NCBI GenBank assembly: GCA_910588165.1
Contig: CAJUOR010000017.1
Location: forward strand, 1-32,510
Source: an uncultured Thomasclavelia sp.
GTDB taxonomy: Bacteria > Bacillota_I > Bacilli_A > Erysipelotrichales > Coprobacillaceae
Direction: 5' to 3'
Length of the DNA stretch: 32,510 nucleotides
Shown in pieces: positions 25,495 to 32,510 of the stretch. A program made the translations under genes and the position numbers. The notes under the pieces are model-generated. The model worked only from the letters and a program-made list of their open reading frames with translations, was not told the origin of the DNA and did not search any database. Each line of letters starts with the position of its first letter. Position 1 is the stretch's first letter.

Positions 25495-25526
25495 AGCAGG
25501 TTTGTAAGCCTGCTTTGTGTTTTTTA
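25492..25526 (+). terminator. Perfect 9 bp hairpin terminator, T run on the + strand
   Basis: CAAAGCAGG (25492-25500) pairs with CCTGCTTTG (25509-25517), followed by TGTTTTTT on the + strand. On the minus strand it follows the HAD gene with a weaker CTTTCTT tail, so it may act both ways. The remaining gap (25527-25639) shows no supported gene. Confidence 0.65.
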
Positions 25527-25639
25527 TTAAAATTTTCTTTATGATATGCCAAAATAGATTATCTGATTTGATATCTGTGAAGCAACAAATATCATGTTCT
25601 TTTTTAGCTAAATATATTTTTCCTTCGGCTACCTTAACT

Positions 25640-26491
25640 TTAAGCCTTTAATTTAGGGATATATTTATATAAAGTTTCGGCAATGCCATCATCATTATTG
25701 GATAAAGTAATCTCATCGGCAATATCTTTTAATTCCTGAACGGCGTTTTCCATGGCTACGCCAATACCGGCATATTTCACCATTGAAGCATCATTTTGAC
25801 CATCACCAAAAGCAATCATTTCCTCTTTTTTATATCCCATTGGGATTAAAACTGTATCCAAGGCTTTGGCTTTATCAATACCTTGAGCTGTAAATTCAAA
25901 ATAGAACGGTCCGGTAAACGTACAGTTTAACTTTCCATCAAAAGGTGCTCTCATTTCTTCATAATGTGCTTGTAAATATTCAGGATCAGCCGTTGTTAAA
26001 ATTTTATTTAACGGATAGTCAACAAAAGCCGCTAAATCAGCTTGTTCACAAAGTTTAAAACAGCCACCTCTTGCTTCATATTCAATCACGTTAAATGGTT
26101 CACCTTTAAAATTAATCCAACAATCAAAAACATCATTGACATACATATAATCGTCTTTATCAATCATCGGTCTAACTTCTTTAAAGTTTTTCATATGCTC
26201 TAAAACAGCTTTACCTTCTGCGACAGTCATTGCCTGATTGAAGAAAACTTCATCTGTTTGACAATCTAAAACTTTAGAACCATTAAAGGCAACAAATAAA
26301 CCGTGGTGTTGATCCATTTCCAATTCTTGTGCTAATTCTCTTAAACCACTTGTCGGACGACCTGAAGCCAAAATCAAACGTATGCCCATTTCCTGTGCTT
26401 TTTTCAAAGCTTCCTTTGTTTTGGACGTAATTTTCTTTTCACTGTTCGTTAATGTCCCATCAACATCCATAATAATAACCTTAATACTCAT
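25640..26491 (-). CDS. Cof-type HAD-superfamily phosphatase (second paralogue)
   Basis: A 283 aa HAD phosphatase with motif I IIMDVDGTLTNS near the N-terminus, the Ser/Thr region LILASGRPTSG, and motif IV IAFGDGQNDASMV. A cap domain lies between (about 85-190). Family members dephosphorylate sugar phosphates and similar metabolites. A TTG at 26581 is in frame, but the ATG at 26491 has a perfect AAGGAGG 8 bp upstream and begins right at the catalytic motif, so I chose it. It is 90 bp after the MFS gene and probably in that operon. An AATGC/GCATT inverted repeat lies in the gap (26546-26560). Confidence 0.9.
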   Translation of the reverse strand: MSIKVIIMDVDGTLTNSEKKITSKTKEALKKAQEMGIRLILASGRPTSGLRELAQELEMDQHHGLFVAFNGSKVLDCQTDEVFFNQAMTVAEGKAVLEHMKNFKEVRPMIDKDDYMYVNDVFDCWINFKGEPFNVIEYEARGGCFKLCEQADLAAFVDYPLNKILTTADPEYLQAHYEEMRAPFDGKLNCTFTGPFYFEFTAQGIDKAKALDTVLIPMGYKKEEMIAFGDGQNDASMVKYAGIGVAMENAVQELKDIADEITLSNNDDGIAETLYKYIPKLKA

Positions 26492-26581
26492 TGAGCTTTC
26501 CTCCTTATATCCGCACTCTATTTTATCAATCCCTATTCCCATTTTAATGCATCTTGCATTTATATAGGAAATTTCTCTCAA

Positions 26582-27772
26582 CTAAGCTTGTTTAACCTCT
26601 TTCATTGCCACAATCACAATCGCTGCACCGATAAAAGAAACAATCGCCCCAATCAATAAAACCTGATGAACACCTAATGCATCTAAAAGAATCCCACCGA
26701 CTAAATTAGCAAGAATCCCACTGGCTGCAATAGCTGTGGTCACCATAGACTGCCCCATATTAGCATCGCTTGCGGCAATTTTATCATTAACATAATACAC
26801 ACTGGCAGGAATTAAAATCGCATACGCCCCTATTTGCATAAATTGAGCAACATAGATCATGAATACACTTGTCGCTAAATAAGTCAAAGTGTGCTTCAAA
26901 GCAAACACCACTACGGAAATCATCAAAAGCTTCTCACAGCTAATCTTTTGGCGAATCACATTAAACATACTCATCGCAGGTAACTCGACAATAGCAGCGA
27001 TAAAAACAGCCGTTCCCATATCCCCTTCGGTACCATTGATTGGTGTCAAAATTTGAATAAAGAAATTATTGATAATCGTATGAGTAAAAAAGACAACCAT
27101 AACGCCAAAGACAAAAATCATGAAGCGCTTGTACTCAGTGCAAAACTGTATAAAAGAAGTCTTTTCATCGGTTTGTTTTTCGGCTTGTAAAGTAGTCGTT
27201 ATCTTTGCTGTTTTAGGTAAAACAAAGCCATAGACAACTAACACCAATAAAATATTTAAGATAATATAAACCCATGGAATCAAATCAGCGTTATAAGCTT
27301 CAACTAAATGACCGACCGCAAATGAAACCAAGGCATACGAAGCACTCCCTAACCCTCTAGCAACACCATAGTTAATTTCAATTCCATATTTCTCAAAAAC
27401 AAAGGCTAAAGAGTTAAACAAAGGTTGCATCGTCATCATGATAGTTGCCACACTGACAAAAAAAGCAATCAGTAAAGCGGTTATCCCTTTAAAAACATAA
27501 AGCAATATAGATAAAATAATCGTTAAAACAGTCATGACAACAACTAATTTGCGAAGCTCAATTTGAGGGTGCTGATCGGCAAAGCCGGCAATCAGTGGCT
27601 GTGTAAAAACGGTAATAACACTCGTGATAGCTAAAATGATACCAATAGTAGCATTTGAAACGCCATGTGCTAAAAAGAACACCGAAGCATAAGCCATCAA
27701 GCCACAAAAAGATCCGAAATACAAAACTTGCATAAGTGCATATTTAATATCTAAAGCTAAGATTTTTTTCAA
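26582..27772 (-). CDS. MFS transporter, LacY/nucleoside-proton-symporter-like
   Basis: A 396 aa membrane protein with about 12 helices in two halves joined by a charged central loop (around residues 190-210, KITTTLQAEKQTDEKTS). The early segment FGSFCGLMAYASVFFLAHGVSNATIG resembles the LacY/3-phenylpropionate (MFS_1-like) group that imports sugars or small acids by H+ symport. The start is TTG (27772-27770) with GGGAGA 9 bp upstream, 4 bp after the PHP gene. From context it could import the substrate of the GH129-like enzyme, though MFS carriers usually take mono- or disaccharides. Confidence 0.88.
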   Translation of the reverse strand: MKKILALDIKYALMQVLYFGSFCGLMAYASVFFLAHGVSNATIGIILAITSVITVFTQPLIAGFADQHPQIELRKLVVVMTVLTIILSILLYVFKGITALLIAFFVSVATIMMTMQPLFNSLAFVFEKYGIEINYGVARGLGSASYALVSFAVGHLVEAYNADLIPWVYIILNILLVLVVYGFVLPKTAKITTTLQAEKQTDEKTSFIQFCTEYKRFMIFVFGVMVVFFTHTIINNFFIQILTPINGTEGDMGTAVFIAAIVELPAMSMFNVIRQKISCEKLLMISVVVFALKHTLTYLATSVFMIYVAQFMQIGAYAILIPASVYYVNDKIAASDANMGQSMVTTAIAASGILANLVGGILLDALGVHQVLLIGAIVSFIGAAIVIVAMKEVKQA

Positions 27773-27776
27773 TTGA

Positions 27777-28619
27777 TTATTCTCCCTTCTTTAAACTATG
27801 ATAGATTGGTTTCATTTTATCAAATGTACAATAATATTCAAAGCCTAAATCAAGTAATTCCTTTTTGGTTTCCTCAATATAAGCTCCTAGATGTTCTTTT
27901 TGATGACTGTCACTTCCGATTGTCACAATTTTGCCACCTAAATCTTTATAGAGTTTCAAAATATCTTTGGACGGTTGTAAATCATTTAAACTGTAACGAT
28001 GACTCGATGTATTGACTTCAATCCCCTTGCCATCGGCTATTACCGTCTTTAAAATTTCAGTGACAATATCTCTGATATTTTCAAAAGCGTAAGGTCCTTG
28101 TTCATCATAGCGAACAATTAAATCTAAATGTCCTAAAACACTGTAATCCTTATAATTTCTGATAACATCTAAGATTTCCTGATAATATCGCAAATTGTAT
28201 TCTTTTTGTGATTTTCCATTTTGAAATTCCTGCGTCCAAAACTCTTGATTTTCGACTTGATGACAAGACAAAATAATAAAATCAAAATCATAGCAATTAA
28301 ACAACTTTTGAAATTGGAAAATCGTATGCATCTGCATACCAAATTCCATGCCACATTTAAGTACGATTTGTCCTTGATACTTTTTCTGCAACGCTTTAAT
28401 TTCTTTGATATACATAGGATAATCAACATTCGCTAAAGGTTCGTGATTTCTATAAACAATCTCCTGTCCACTATCCCAATCTATTTTAATACCATAATCA
28501 ACATGGTCGGTAAAACAAATTTCTTTTAAGCCCTTTTGAATAGCATCACAAACAACATCTTCCATTAAATAAACAGAGTCATCGCTGTAATTAGTATGCA
28601 CATGATAATCACATTTCAT
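27777..28619 (-). CDS. PHP-domain phosphoesterase, HisJ (histidinol-phosphatase)-like
   Basis: A 280 aa PHP protein with the metal motifs DYHVHTNYSDDS (4-15), FTDHVDYG, GMEFGMQ, LSCHQVEN, LGHLDLIVRYD and TIGSDSHQKEHLG. This is the HisJ/HisK group, which in some organisms hydrolyses histidinol phosphate. No other histidine biosynthesis gene is in the window, and the neighbours (MFS, HAD, ROK) point to carbohydrate phosphate or phosphodiester chemistry. The start ATG has AAAGGAG upstream; 14 bp separate it from the preceding PHP gene. Confidence 0.85.
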   Translation of the reverse strand: MKCDYHVHTNYSDDSVYLMEDVVCDAIQKGLKEICFTDHVDYGIKIDWDSGQEIVYRNHEPLANVDYPMYIKEIKALQKKYQGQIVLKCGMEFGMQMHTIFQFQKLFNCYDFDFIILSCHQVENQEFWTQEFQNGKSQKEYNLRYYQEILDVIRNYKDYSVLGHLDLIVRYDEQGPYAFENIRDIVTEILKTVIADGKGIEVNTSSHRYSLNDLQPSKDILKLYKDLGGKIVTIGSDSHQKEHLGAYIEETKKELLDLGFEYYCTFDKMKPIYHSLKKGE

Positions 28620-28633
28620 TTTCTTTTTCTCCT

Positions 28634-29530
28634 TTATGCAAGTAGTTGTTTTTCTTTTAAATACGCCAAAATTTCTTCATCTTCAATAAAGCTTCCGGTT
28701 TGAGCTAAAGAAATGGACGGTTTTGTTTTACCATGGAAATCACTGCCACAAGTAACCACTAACTGATATTCCTTAGCTTTTTGGTAAAAGTATTGATTGA
28801 CCTCTGACGTATGGTAGTTACTAAACACTTCCACCCCATCTAATCCTAAAGAAATCATATCCTCTAACATTTCAAATTTTCCTTTTAGATTATTTCCCGG
28901 ATGAGCGAGTATGGCAATACCGTCATGTTGATGGATTAAATCAAGTGTTTCTTGCAACGTCGGAAAAACGATTTCTGTGTAACAGGGTTTCTCTTGTGCA
29001 TAATAGTCCCAATAAAAATTGACATAAGGATTATCGCTTCTTGTCCCACCTTCACGATAAGGCGTTAATAATTCATTTTGTGCATAACGAGCATCATTTA
29101 ATAAAACCTCCGCAAACATCTCACCGGTATAAACACCGTTTTTAGATAATTGGTCCATTTGTTGCGAGGTAACTTCAAAACCTAACTGATTAGTTAAATC
29201 AAGCTTTTTTAAACTGCATTTTAATTCTTGATTTAAAATATTTTCTTCAATTTCTTTAAAAATCGGGTGTTGATAATCAATGCCATAACCGACAACATGA
29301 AGATTAACATCTCCATAATGACAATCAATTTCAATAGCCGGAATACATTGAATATTTAGTTTTTGAGCTGTATCGAGGGCTTCCTGAACGCCTCTTGTAC
29401 TGTTGTGATCGACTATAGCTATAACCTTGATCCCACTCTTCGCACACATTTCAACTAATGTAGCAGGTGTAAATTCACCATCGTCGCTATACAGACTATG
29501 CATATGTAAATCTATTGTTTTTTTCATCAT
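28634..29530 (-). CDS. PHP-domain metal-dependent phosphoesterase (TrpH/YciV-like)
   Basis: A 298 aa protein with PHP motifs DLHMHSLYSDDGEF (7-20), AIVDHNST, CIPAIEIDC, VVGYGID, ILAHPGNN, DGVEVFSNYH and CGSDFHG. It is closest in style to the TrpH/YciV group, one member of which (RNase AM) is a 5'-3' exonuclease. Its role here is unknown. The start ATGATG overlaps the ROK stop as ATGA, with GAAGGA upstream, so it is coupled to the regulator. Two different PHP proteins in tandem in one operon are unusual. Confidence 0.85.
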   Translation of the reverse strand: MMKKTIDLHMHSLYSDDGEFTPATLVEMCAKSGIKVIAIVDHNSTRGVQEALDTAQKLNIQCIPAIEIDCHYGDVNLHVVGYGIDYQHPIFKEIEENILNQELKCSLKKLDLTNQLGFEVTSQQMDQLSKNGVYTGEMFAEVLLNDARYAQNELLTPYREGGTRSDNPYVNFYWDYYAQEKPCYTEIVFPTLQETLDLIHQHDGIAILAHPGNNLKGKFEMLEDMISLGLDGVEVFSNYHTSEVNQYFYQKAKEYQLVVTCGSDFHGKTKPSISLAQTGSFIEDEEILAYLKEKQLLA

Positions 29531-30498
29531 GTATCCTTCTCTTTTAAATGGTCTAATGCAAGTTGATATAATCCTGTCAAAATCAATTTATCTATATCTT
29601 CAATCCAATCAATTTTCGGTTGATGATTAATGGGAATAGAAGCCAAGTTGAAGTCATGTTTATCTTTAAGCACTTCGCTATAAATCACAACATACTCCGG
29701 ATTAAAAACACAGCATAAAGTTTCAATTTGTTTTTCTAATAAAAGCTGAGGGTTTCTTTGTAGTGTTTCACCTTTTAAAGCATCATTATCGAAAGGTAAA
29801 AAGCCCAACTCACCCGCAAAATGTGAATAACCTCGATACAATGAACGATTAATAACCTGCCCACACCCCACGGCATCATTTTGCGGTTGATAGATTAAAG
29901 TCAAATGTTGCACATGGGTATGCTGATTTAAAAAACCTAAGCAAGCTGCGTTAACATCATTTTCCATAAGAAAATGCAAATGACATTTTTCTTCTACGAG
30001 GGCTTTTAAATCTAATTGATGGAAGGTCTTTAAATCAGAAAAATCAGTTTTACCGTCTTCACAAACACCCGGAATACTTAAAGCGATATACTCAAGCAAG
30101 GCATCTTTTGCCTTCAAATGAAGCAATATTTCTATCAACAATTCCGGTGTCATTTGCGTAACATAACTTGACATTTCTTCTAATAGATGCCCACATAAAT
30201 CCAAACGCTGAATGACAAGTCCTTCTTGATTGTCTTTTTTATGCAGAAGGACACATAAAATATGGGCATAGTCCTGATTAAGCTGATACTGCTTCGATTT
30301 TCTACCGCCTGTCGACCTAGCTTCTCCAATATATAATATCTCTTTGCGCTTTAATAAAATTTGAAGCATATTGGTGGTCGTTGCCAAAGAAAGATCTGTC
30401 TTTTTCGCTAAAGCCTTTTTAGTCCAGATATTTCCATCAGATAAACAACCTCTGATTTTATTTAGATTATCAGCTTTTAAATCTTTTATTTTCACCAA
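29527..30498 (-). CDS. ROK-family transcriptional regulator
   Basis: A 323 aa protein with an N-terminal winged helix (about 15-70; TKKALAKKTDLSLATTTNMLQ then a wing with STGGRKS) and a C-terminal ROK fold. The ROK core is degenerate: it keeps VGCGQVINRSLYRGYSHFAGELGF but lacks the DxGGT ATP motif and the Zn-binding CxCGxxGC motif. It should be a sugar-responsive repressor rather than a kinase. The start is TTG or GTG (30498/30495) after GGTGG. It heads the PHP-PHP-MFS-HAD operon, so it probably controls it and perhaps the GH129-like gene. Confidence 0.85.
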   Translation of the reverse strand: MVKIKDLKADNLNKIRGCLSDGNIWTKKALAKKTDLSLATTTNMLQILLKRKEILYIGEARSTGGRKSKQYQLNQDYAHILCVLLHKKDNQEGLVIQRLDLCGHLLEEMSSYVTQMTPELLIEILLHLKAKDALLEYIALSIPGVCEDGKTDFSDLKTFHQLDLKALVEEKCHLHFLMENDVNAACLGFLNQHTHVQHLTLIYQPQNDAVGCGQVINRSLYRGYSHFAGELGFLPFDNDALKGETLQRNPQLLLEKQIETLCCVFNPEYVVIYSEVLKDKHDFNLASIPINHQPKIDWIEDIDKLILTGLYQLALDHLKEKDT

Positions 30499-30532
30499 TT
30501 AGATACCACCGCCCATCTTTCGTTATAACTTG

Positions 30533-30547
30533 TTGAAAGTGCTTTTA
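30533..30547 (+). promoter_or_regulatory. Weak cre-like palindrome upstream of the ROK gene
   Basis: TTGAAAGTGCTTTTA has the cre symmetry but two mismatches to WTGNAANCGNWNNCW, including the central CG. The gap 30499-30799 otherwise holds two hairpins and no gene; I found no convincing promoter for the ROK operon. Confidence 0.3.
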
Positions 30548-30677
30548 TCATATCAAAGTTTTCTTTACCATGCTTGAGTTTTTCATTTTTTGAAAGCCGA
30601 TACATTCTATAACTTATCTTCATAAAAGAGATTTTAGATTTTAACAACATTTACATTCTTTTAGTATTGAAGTACGT

Positions 30678-30722
30678 AAAAAATCGGAAAGCTACCAATC
30701 ATAGTATCTCTTTCCGATTTTA
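30678..30722 (-). terminator. Intrinsic terminator downstream of the GNAT gene
   Basis: On the minus strand AAAATCGGAAAG pairs with CTTTCCGATTTT, with further inner pairing (AGATAC/GGTAGCT region), ending in a T run. The + strand side also has TTTTAT, so it may be bidirectional. Confidence 0.8.
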
Positions 30723-30725
30723 TAC

Positions 30726-30748
30726 TAAGCTATATATTTTATAGCTTA
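30726..30748. repeat. Hairpin-forming inverted repeat
   Basis: TAAGCTATA and TATAGCTTA flank a short AT loop, directly beside the terminator at 30678-30722. There is no T run of its own, so it is not a terminator. Confidence 0.5.
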
Positions 30749-30799
30749 TGTTCTTTTGTTCACTTGTTTAATTGTATAGAGTAACATTTGAAAGTCAAG

Positions 30800-31447
30800 C
30801 TAACCAAGCCTAGCATGGCTCATAATATAAAATTCTTCTTGACTTGGTTGGGTGTTCTTTTCTAGTTTTTCTTCAAAGGTCGCATCAAAAACTTCAACTT
30901 GGGCTGGATCAATCGCAAAACCCGGGCTTTCGTAGTAATACCATTTTCTACCATCTAATGTTCCTTCTTTTAGTTCCTTCACTAACATTGCTGCCGGGAA
31001 AATATCACCTTCTAAGCAGACATTATGTTTTAAACAACTTTGAAAGCCGGAAGTAACATAGTTCATAGGGCTACCGAAAATAACAACACAATCATAACCC
31101 AATTCTATGGCTTTATGAAAGGAATAGTCTATCAACTGTTTACCATAACCTTGACGCTGATATTCTTTAGCCACACATATAGGACCAAATGTCAGAATAG
31201 GCTTGATATTACCTTGTTCATCGACTAATTTAGTTTTTGTATACATGATATTTCCGATAATTTCGCCATCTAATTCTATGACTAAATCTAATTCGTGAAT
31301 GAAGTCTTCGTGATTTCTAATCACATGAGCGATGTAGTGTTCACTACAGACTGGTACATAAAGGTTCCAAAAGGCTTTTCTTATTATTTCTTCAACTTTG
31401 CGATAATCGCTAGGTGTTTCATTTTTTATTTTTATTTGTGTCATCAT
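30800..31447 (-). CDS. GNAT-family N-acetyltransferase
   Basis: A 215 aa acetyltransferase with the GNAT fold: an N-terminal ETPSDYRKVEEIIRKAFW, strand ELDGEIIGNIMYT, and the acetyl-CoA motif A ICVAKEYQRQGYGKQLID (Q/RxxGxG/A type). YDCVVIFGSPMNYVTSGFQ follows, a segment common in the yhbS-like group. The acceptor is unknown. The start is ATG at 31447 (a TTG lies just before it and an ATG just after), with GGAAG as a modest ribosome site. It is monocistronic, ending in a terminator. Confidence 0.88.
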   Translation of the reverse strand: MMTQIKIKNETPSDYRKVEEIIRKAFWNLYVPVCSEHYIAHVIRNHEDFIHELDLVIELDGEIIGNIMYTKTKLVDEQGNIKPILTFGPICVAKEYQRQGYGKQLIDYSFHKAIELGYDCVVIFGSPMNYVTSGFQSCLKHNVCLEGDIFPAAMLVKELKEGTLDGRKWYYYESPGFAIDPAQVEVFDATFEEKLEKNTQPSQEEFYIMSHARLG

Positions 31448-31521
31448 CAAACTTCCAAATCTTGTTGCAATGTAAGTTTAACATGATGTATTCAAAATTT
31501 CTAGATGTTTGATAGAGGAAT

Positions 31522-31543
31522 TTGATATAAGGTGGTATATCAA
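31522..31543. repeat. Perfect 8 bp inverted repeat
   Basis: TTGATATA, loop AGGTGG, TATATCAA. It lies about 75 bp upstream of the GNAT start and could be an operator or a small RNA hairpin; no T run follows. Confidence 0.55.
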
Positions 31544-31703
31544 GTTAATGTTTTATAAAGCAATTCTCTTAAGGCAAGTAAAACATTTTCATCACTGCAT
31601 ACTCTTGTTTTTATATATAATACTCTCTGATTTTATTGTGTATTACCCACCCTATTCCTACTCGCATCACATGATAGACTTAACACGATTTTGTTTTATC
31701 GTT

Positions 31704-31801
31704 TAGACAAGATTTGATTGTGTCTATCTTAGATTACATTCTTAATCACATAGGTTGTCCTAATTTTTTGAACCTCTGTCTACCTCTAGATTACATAGAC
31801 A
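31704..31801. repeat. Cluster of direct and inverted repeats at the chromosome/ICE border
   Basis: Two near-identical direct copies, TGTCTATCTTAGATTACAT (31721-31739) and TGTCTACCTCTAGATTACAT (31777-31796), are 56 bp apart. In addition TAGACA (31704-31709, 31796-31801) and TGTCTA (31721-31726, 31777-31782) make two inverted pairs. The rest of the gene-free stretch 31451-31785 is AT-rich, and I see no supported gene in it. Confidence 0.7.
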
Positions 31802-32010
31802 TATTCTAGCAAAAATCCATATGGTAACAAAACATTCACAGGGTACGCTATACCAAACGCATATTTTGAAAAATCTTCCAGTTGTTTTTTGCTGTATCTG
31901 GCAAGGTTCAGCCGTTTCATTTCATGCCACACTTGACGTTTGTAAGAGGGTAAATCAGAAATATATTGACAGCCGATTTTTGCCTGCATATCCTTAAAAA
32001 TATCGTTCAT
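31786..32010 (-). CDS. Small ICE-type ORF, probably 3'-truncated or chimeric
   Basis: A 74 aa frame whose first part (about residues 1-55, containing IGCQYISDLPSYKRQVWHEM) looks like a normal soluble helical protein of conjugative elements. After about residue 55 the sequence turns hydrophobic (NVLLPYGFLLEYVYVI) and ends inside the repeat copy at 31777-31796. I read this as an element gene cut by a junction, with a few codons of flanking DNA, but I have no homologue to prove it. The start has GGAGTGATGAA, the same ribosome-site style as the neighbouring element genes. Confidence 0.6.
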   Translation of the reverse strand: MNDIFKDMQAKIGCQYISDLPSYKRQVWHEMKRLNLARYSKKQLEDFSKYAFGIAYPVNVLLPYGFLLEYVYVI

Positions 32011-32034
32011 TTCATCACTCCAATCTAAAATTTA

Positions 32035-32079
32035 GGTAAGAAAAAAGCGGTCAGTCCCGAAAGAAAACCGCTTCTTACC
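32035..32079 (-). terminator. Terminator between tcpD-like and the small ICE ORF
   Basis: On the minus strand GGTAAGAA..GCGGT pairs with ACCGC..TTCTTACC, with TTTTTT in the 3' arm after the inner GC-rich stem. It probably ends the tcpD transcript or attenuates the genes after it. Confidence 0.75.
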
Positions 32080-32084
32080 ATGTT

Positions 32085-32306
32085 TTATGCACCGATAATC
32101 TTATTGAACAACTCTAACAGTACATCTTTTACACCGCCAGCATTGAACACCAATCCGACGGCAACAAGGGCAACGACCAAGAAGCCAATGAGTTTTGAAA
32201 ACTCACGCTTGAACCCTAAATAGATACCGATTACTACGATTGCCATTAACACTAATGACTGTGCATTGCTTAAAAACCATTGATATAAATTTTGACCGAA
32301 ATTCAT
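32085..32306 (-). CDS. TcpD-family conjugal transfer membrane protein
   Basis: A 73 aa protein with two transmembrane helices (about residues 17-29 and 38-57) joined by a short basic loop (GFKREFSK), and a short C-terminal amphipathic tail (VKDVLLELFNKIIGA). This matches the small TcpD proteins of Gram-positive conjugation modules as I remember them. The start ATG (32306) abuts the stop of the DUF3789-like gene, so the two are coupled. The usual following genes of the transfer module are missing. Confidence 0.7.
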   Translation of the reverse strand: MNFGQNLYQWFLSNAQSLVLMAIVVIGIYLGFKREFSKLIGFLVVALVAVGLVFNAGGVKDVLLELFNKIIGA

Positions 32307-32450
32307 TTAATTGTCCTCACTTTCTTTGTTTTCTTTGCTTTCTTCCATGTGTCTGTCAGCTTCTTTGCCGACGCTTATAATACACATCAAGACTACGCCG
32401 ATCCCCATTCCCATAGATACCAGCAGTAAATCTTTTCCTAATTCCCACAT
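32307..32450 (-). CDS. DUF3789-like small membrane protein of conjugative elements
   Basis: A 47 aa protein beginning MWELGKDLLLVSMGMGIG, with one transmembrane helix (about residues 7-27) and a charged tail rich in Glu and Lys (HMEESKENKESEDN). This is the typical DUF3789 look in Tn916-like elements. The start ATG (32450) has GGAGTGATGAAAA upstream, and the stop is directly followed by the tcpD-like start. Confidence 0.7.
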   Translation of the reverse strand: MWELGKDLLLVSMGMGIGVVLMCIISVGKEADRHMEESKENKESEDN

Positions 32451-32462
32451 TTTTCATCACTC

Positions 32463-32510
32463 CTAACTTTCTACTAAATCTTTTGCAGGGGTCGTCTGCT
32501 GTTTGATTAT
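32463..32510 (-). CDS. C-terminal end of an unidentified ICE gene (cut by window edge)
   Basis: The last 15 codons and stop of a gene entering from the right, ending PAKDLVES. It runs 12 bp ahead of the DUF3789-like start and shares its strand. In Tn916-type order the gene here would often be the relaxase, but 15 residues are too few to say. Confidence 0.5.
   Translation of the reverse strand: MIKQQTTPAKDLVES

Larger units (their letters stand above)
31786..32510. mobile_element. Fragment of a Tn916-like integrative conjugative element
   Basis: The right end holds a DUF3789-like small protein, a TcpD-like membrane protein, a small ORF and the end of another gene. They are closely packed on the minus strand, with matching GGAGTGATGAAA ribosome sites and visibly higher GC than the chromosome to the left. 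The downstream conjugation genes expected after tcpD (tcpE, the VirB4-like ATPase) are absent on the left side. Confidence 0.7.

Noticed and set aside
25493..25650. A stop-free minus-strand frame of about 54 codons after the HAD gene (contains DICCFTDIKSDNLFWHIIKK).
   Set aside because: No ATG, GTG or TTG near its beginning and no ribosome site. It overlaps the terminator and the promoter of the next gene. It may be a decayed fragment, but I cannot support it as a gene.
27777..28619. Assigning the HisJ-like PHP protein to histidine biosynthesis.
   Set aside because: No other his genes are nearby and the operon partners are transport and sugar-type enzymes. The family covers several phosphoesterase activities.
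31509..31706. A 65-codon + strand frame in the gene-poor stretch.
   Set aside because: No ribosome site, and a composition of Tyr/Phe/Ile/His typical of AT-rich noncoding DNA. It ends inside the repeat cluster.

Overview
The window is low-GC Firmicutes DNA using the standard code: TGA is a stop and Trp is TGG. Gene content and protein style suggest a gut Erysipelotrichia-like anaerobe, but this is inference without a database search. Almost everything lies on the minus strand. The one + strand gene I support is a 47-codon ORF at 18991-19134.

Right-to-left layout of the left half: 1-5810 is an rnf operon in the order rnfC-D-G-E-A-(small Cys protein)-B, with rnfB cut by the window edge. RnfD carries three extra FMN-binding domains at its C-terminus. 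5826-9403 holds a TrmA/RlmD-family protein that has lost its catalytic Cys and Glu, a YihY-type membrane protein and a CNNM/CBS (HlyC/CorC) protein. 9433-12347 holds ligA with an overlapping Cof-type HAD phosphatase. 12363-14103 is a single GH13 alpha-glucosidase gene with a cre-like site in its promoter.

Middle: 14116-18904 is tyrS with a Tyr T-box leader, then ccpA, ytxH-like, ytxG-like and murC. This neighbourhood resembles the murC-ytxGH-ccpA region of Bacillus. A cre-like box upstream of the ytxG-ytxH-ccpA promoter suggests CcpA autoregulation. 19217-23560 is hisS-aspS-pepP-like under a T-box leader whose specifier loop reads GACAC, with overlapping Asp and His codons.

Right: 23571-30498 looks like a carbohydrate locus. 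It has a ROK regulator, two PHP phosphoesterases, an MFS transporter, a HAD phosphatase and, from its own promoter, a cytosolic GH129/GH101-like glycosidase. A GNAT gene follows at 30800-31447. A gene-poor stretch with clustered repeats (31451-31785) then leads into a fragment of an integrative conjugative element (about 31786-32510: TcpD-like and DUF3789-like proteins, a small ORF and the tail of another gene). That fragment seems to stop abruptly against the chromosome.

The best leads for something undescribed are the multi-flavin RnfD fusion with its Cys-rich small partner, the catalytically dead RlmD paralogue, and the GH129-like/ROK/PHP locus.
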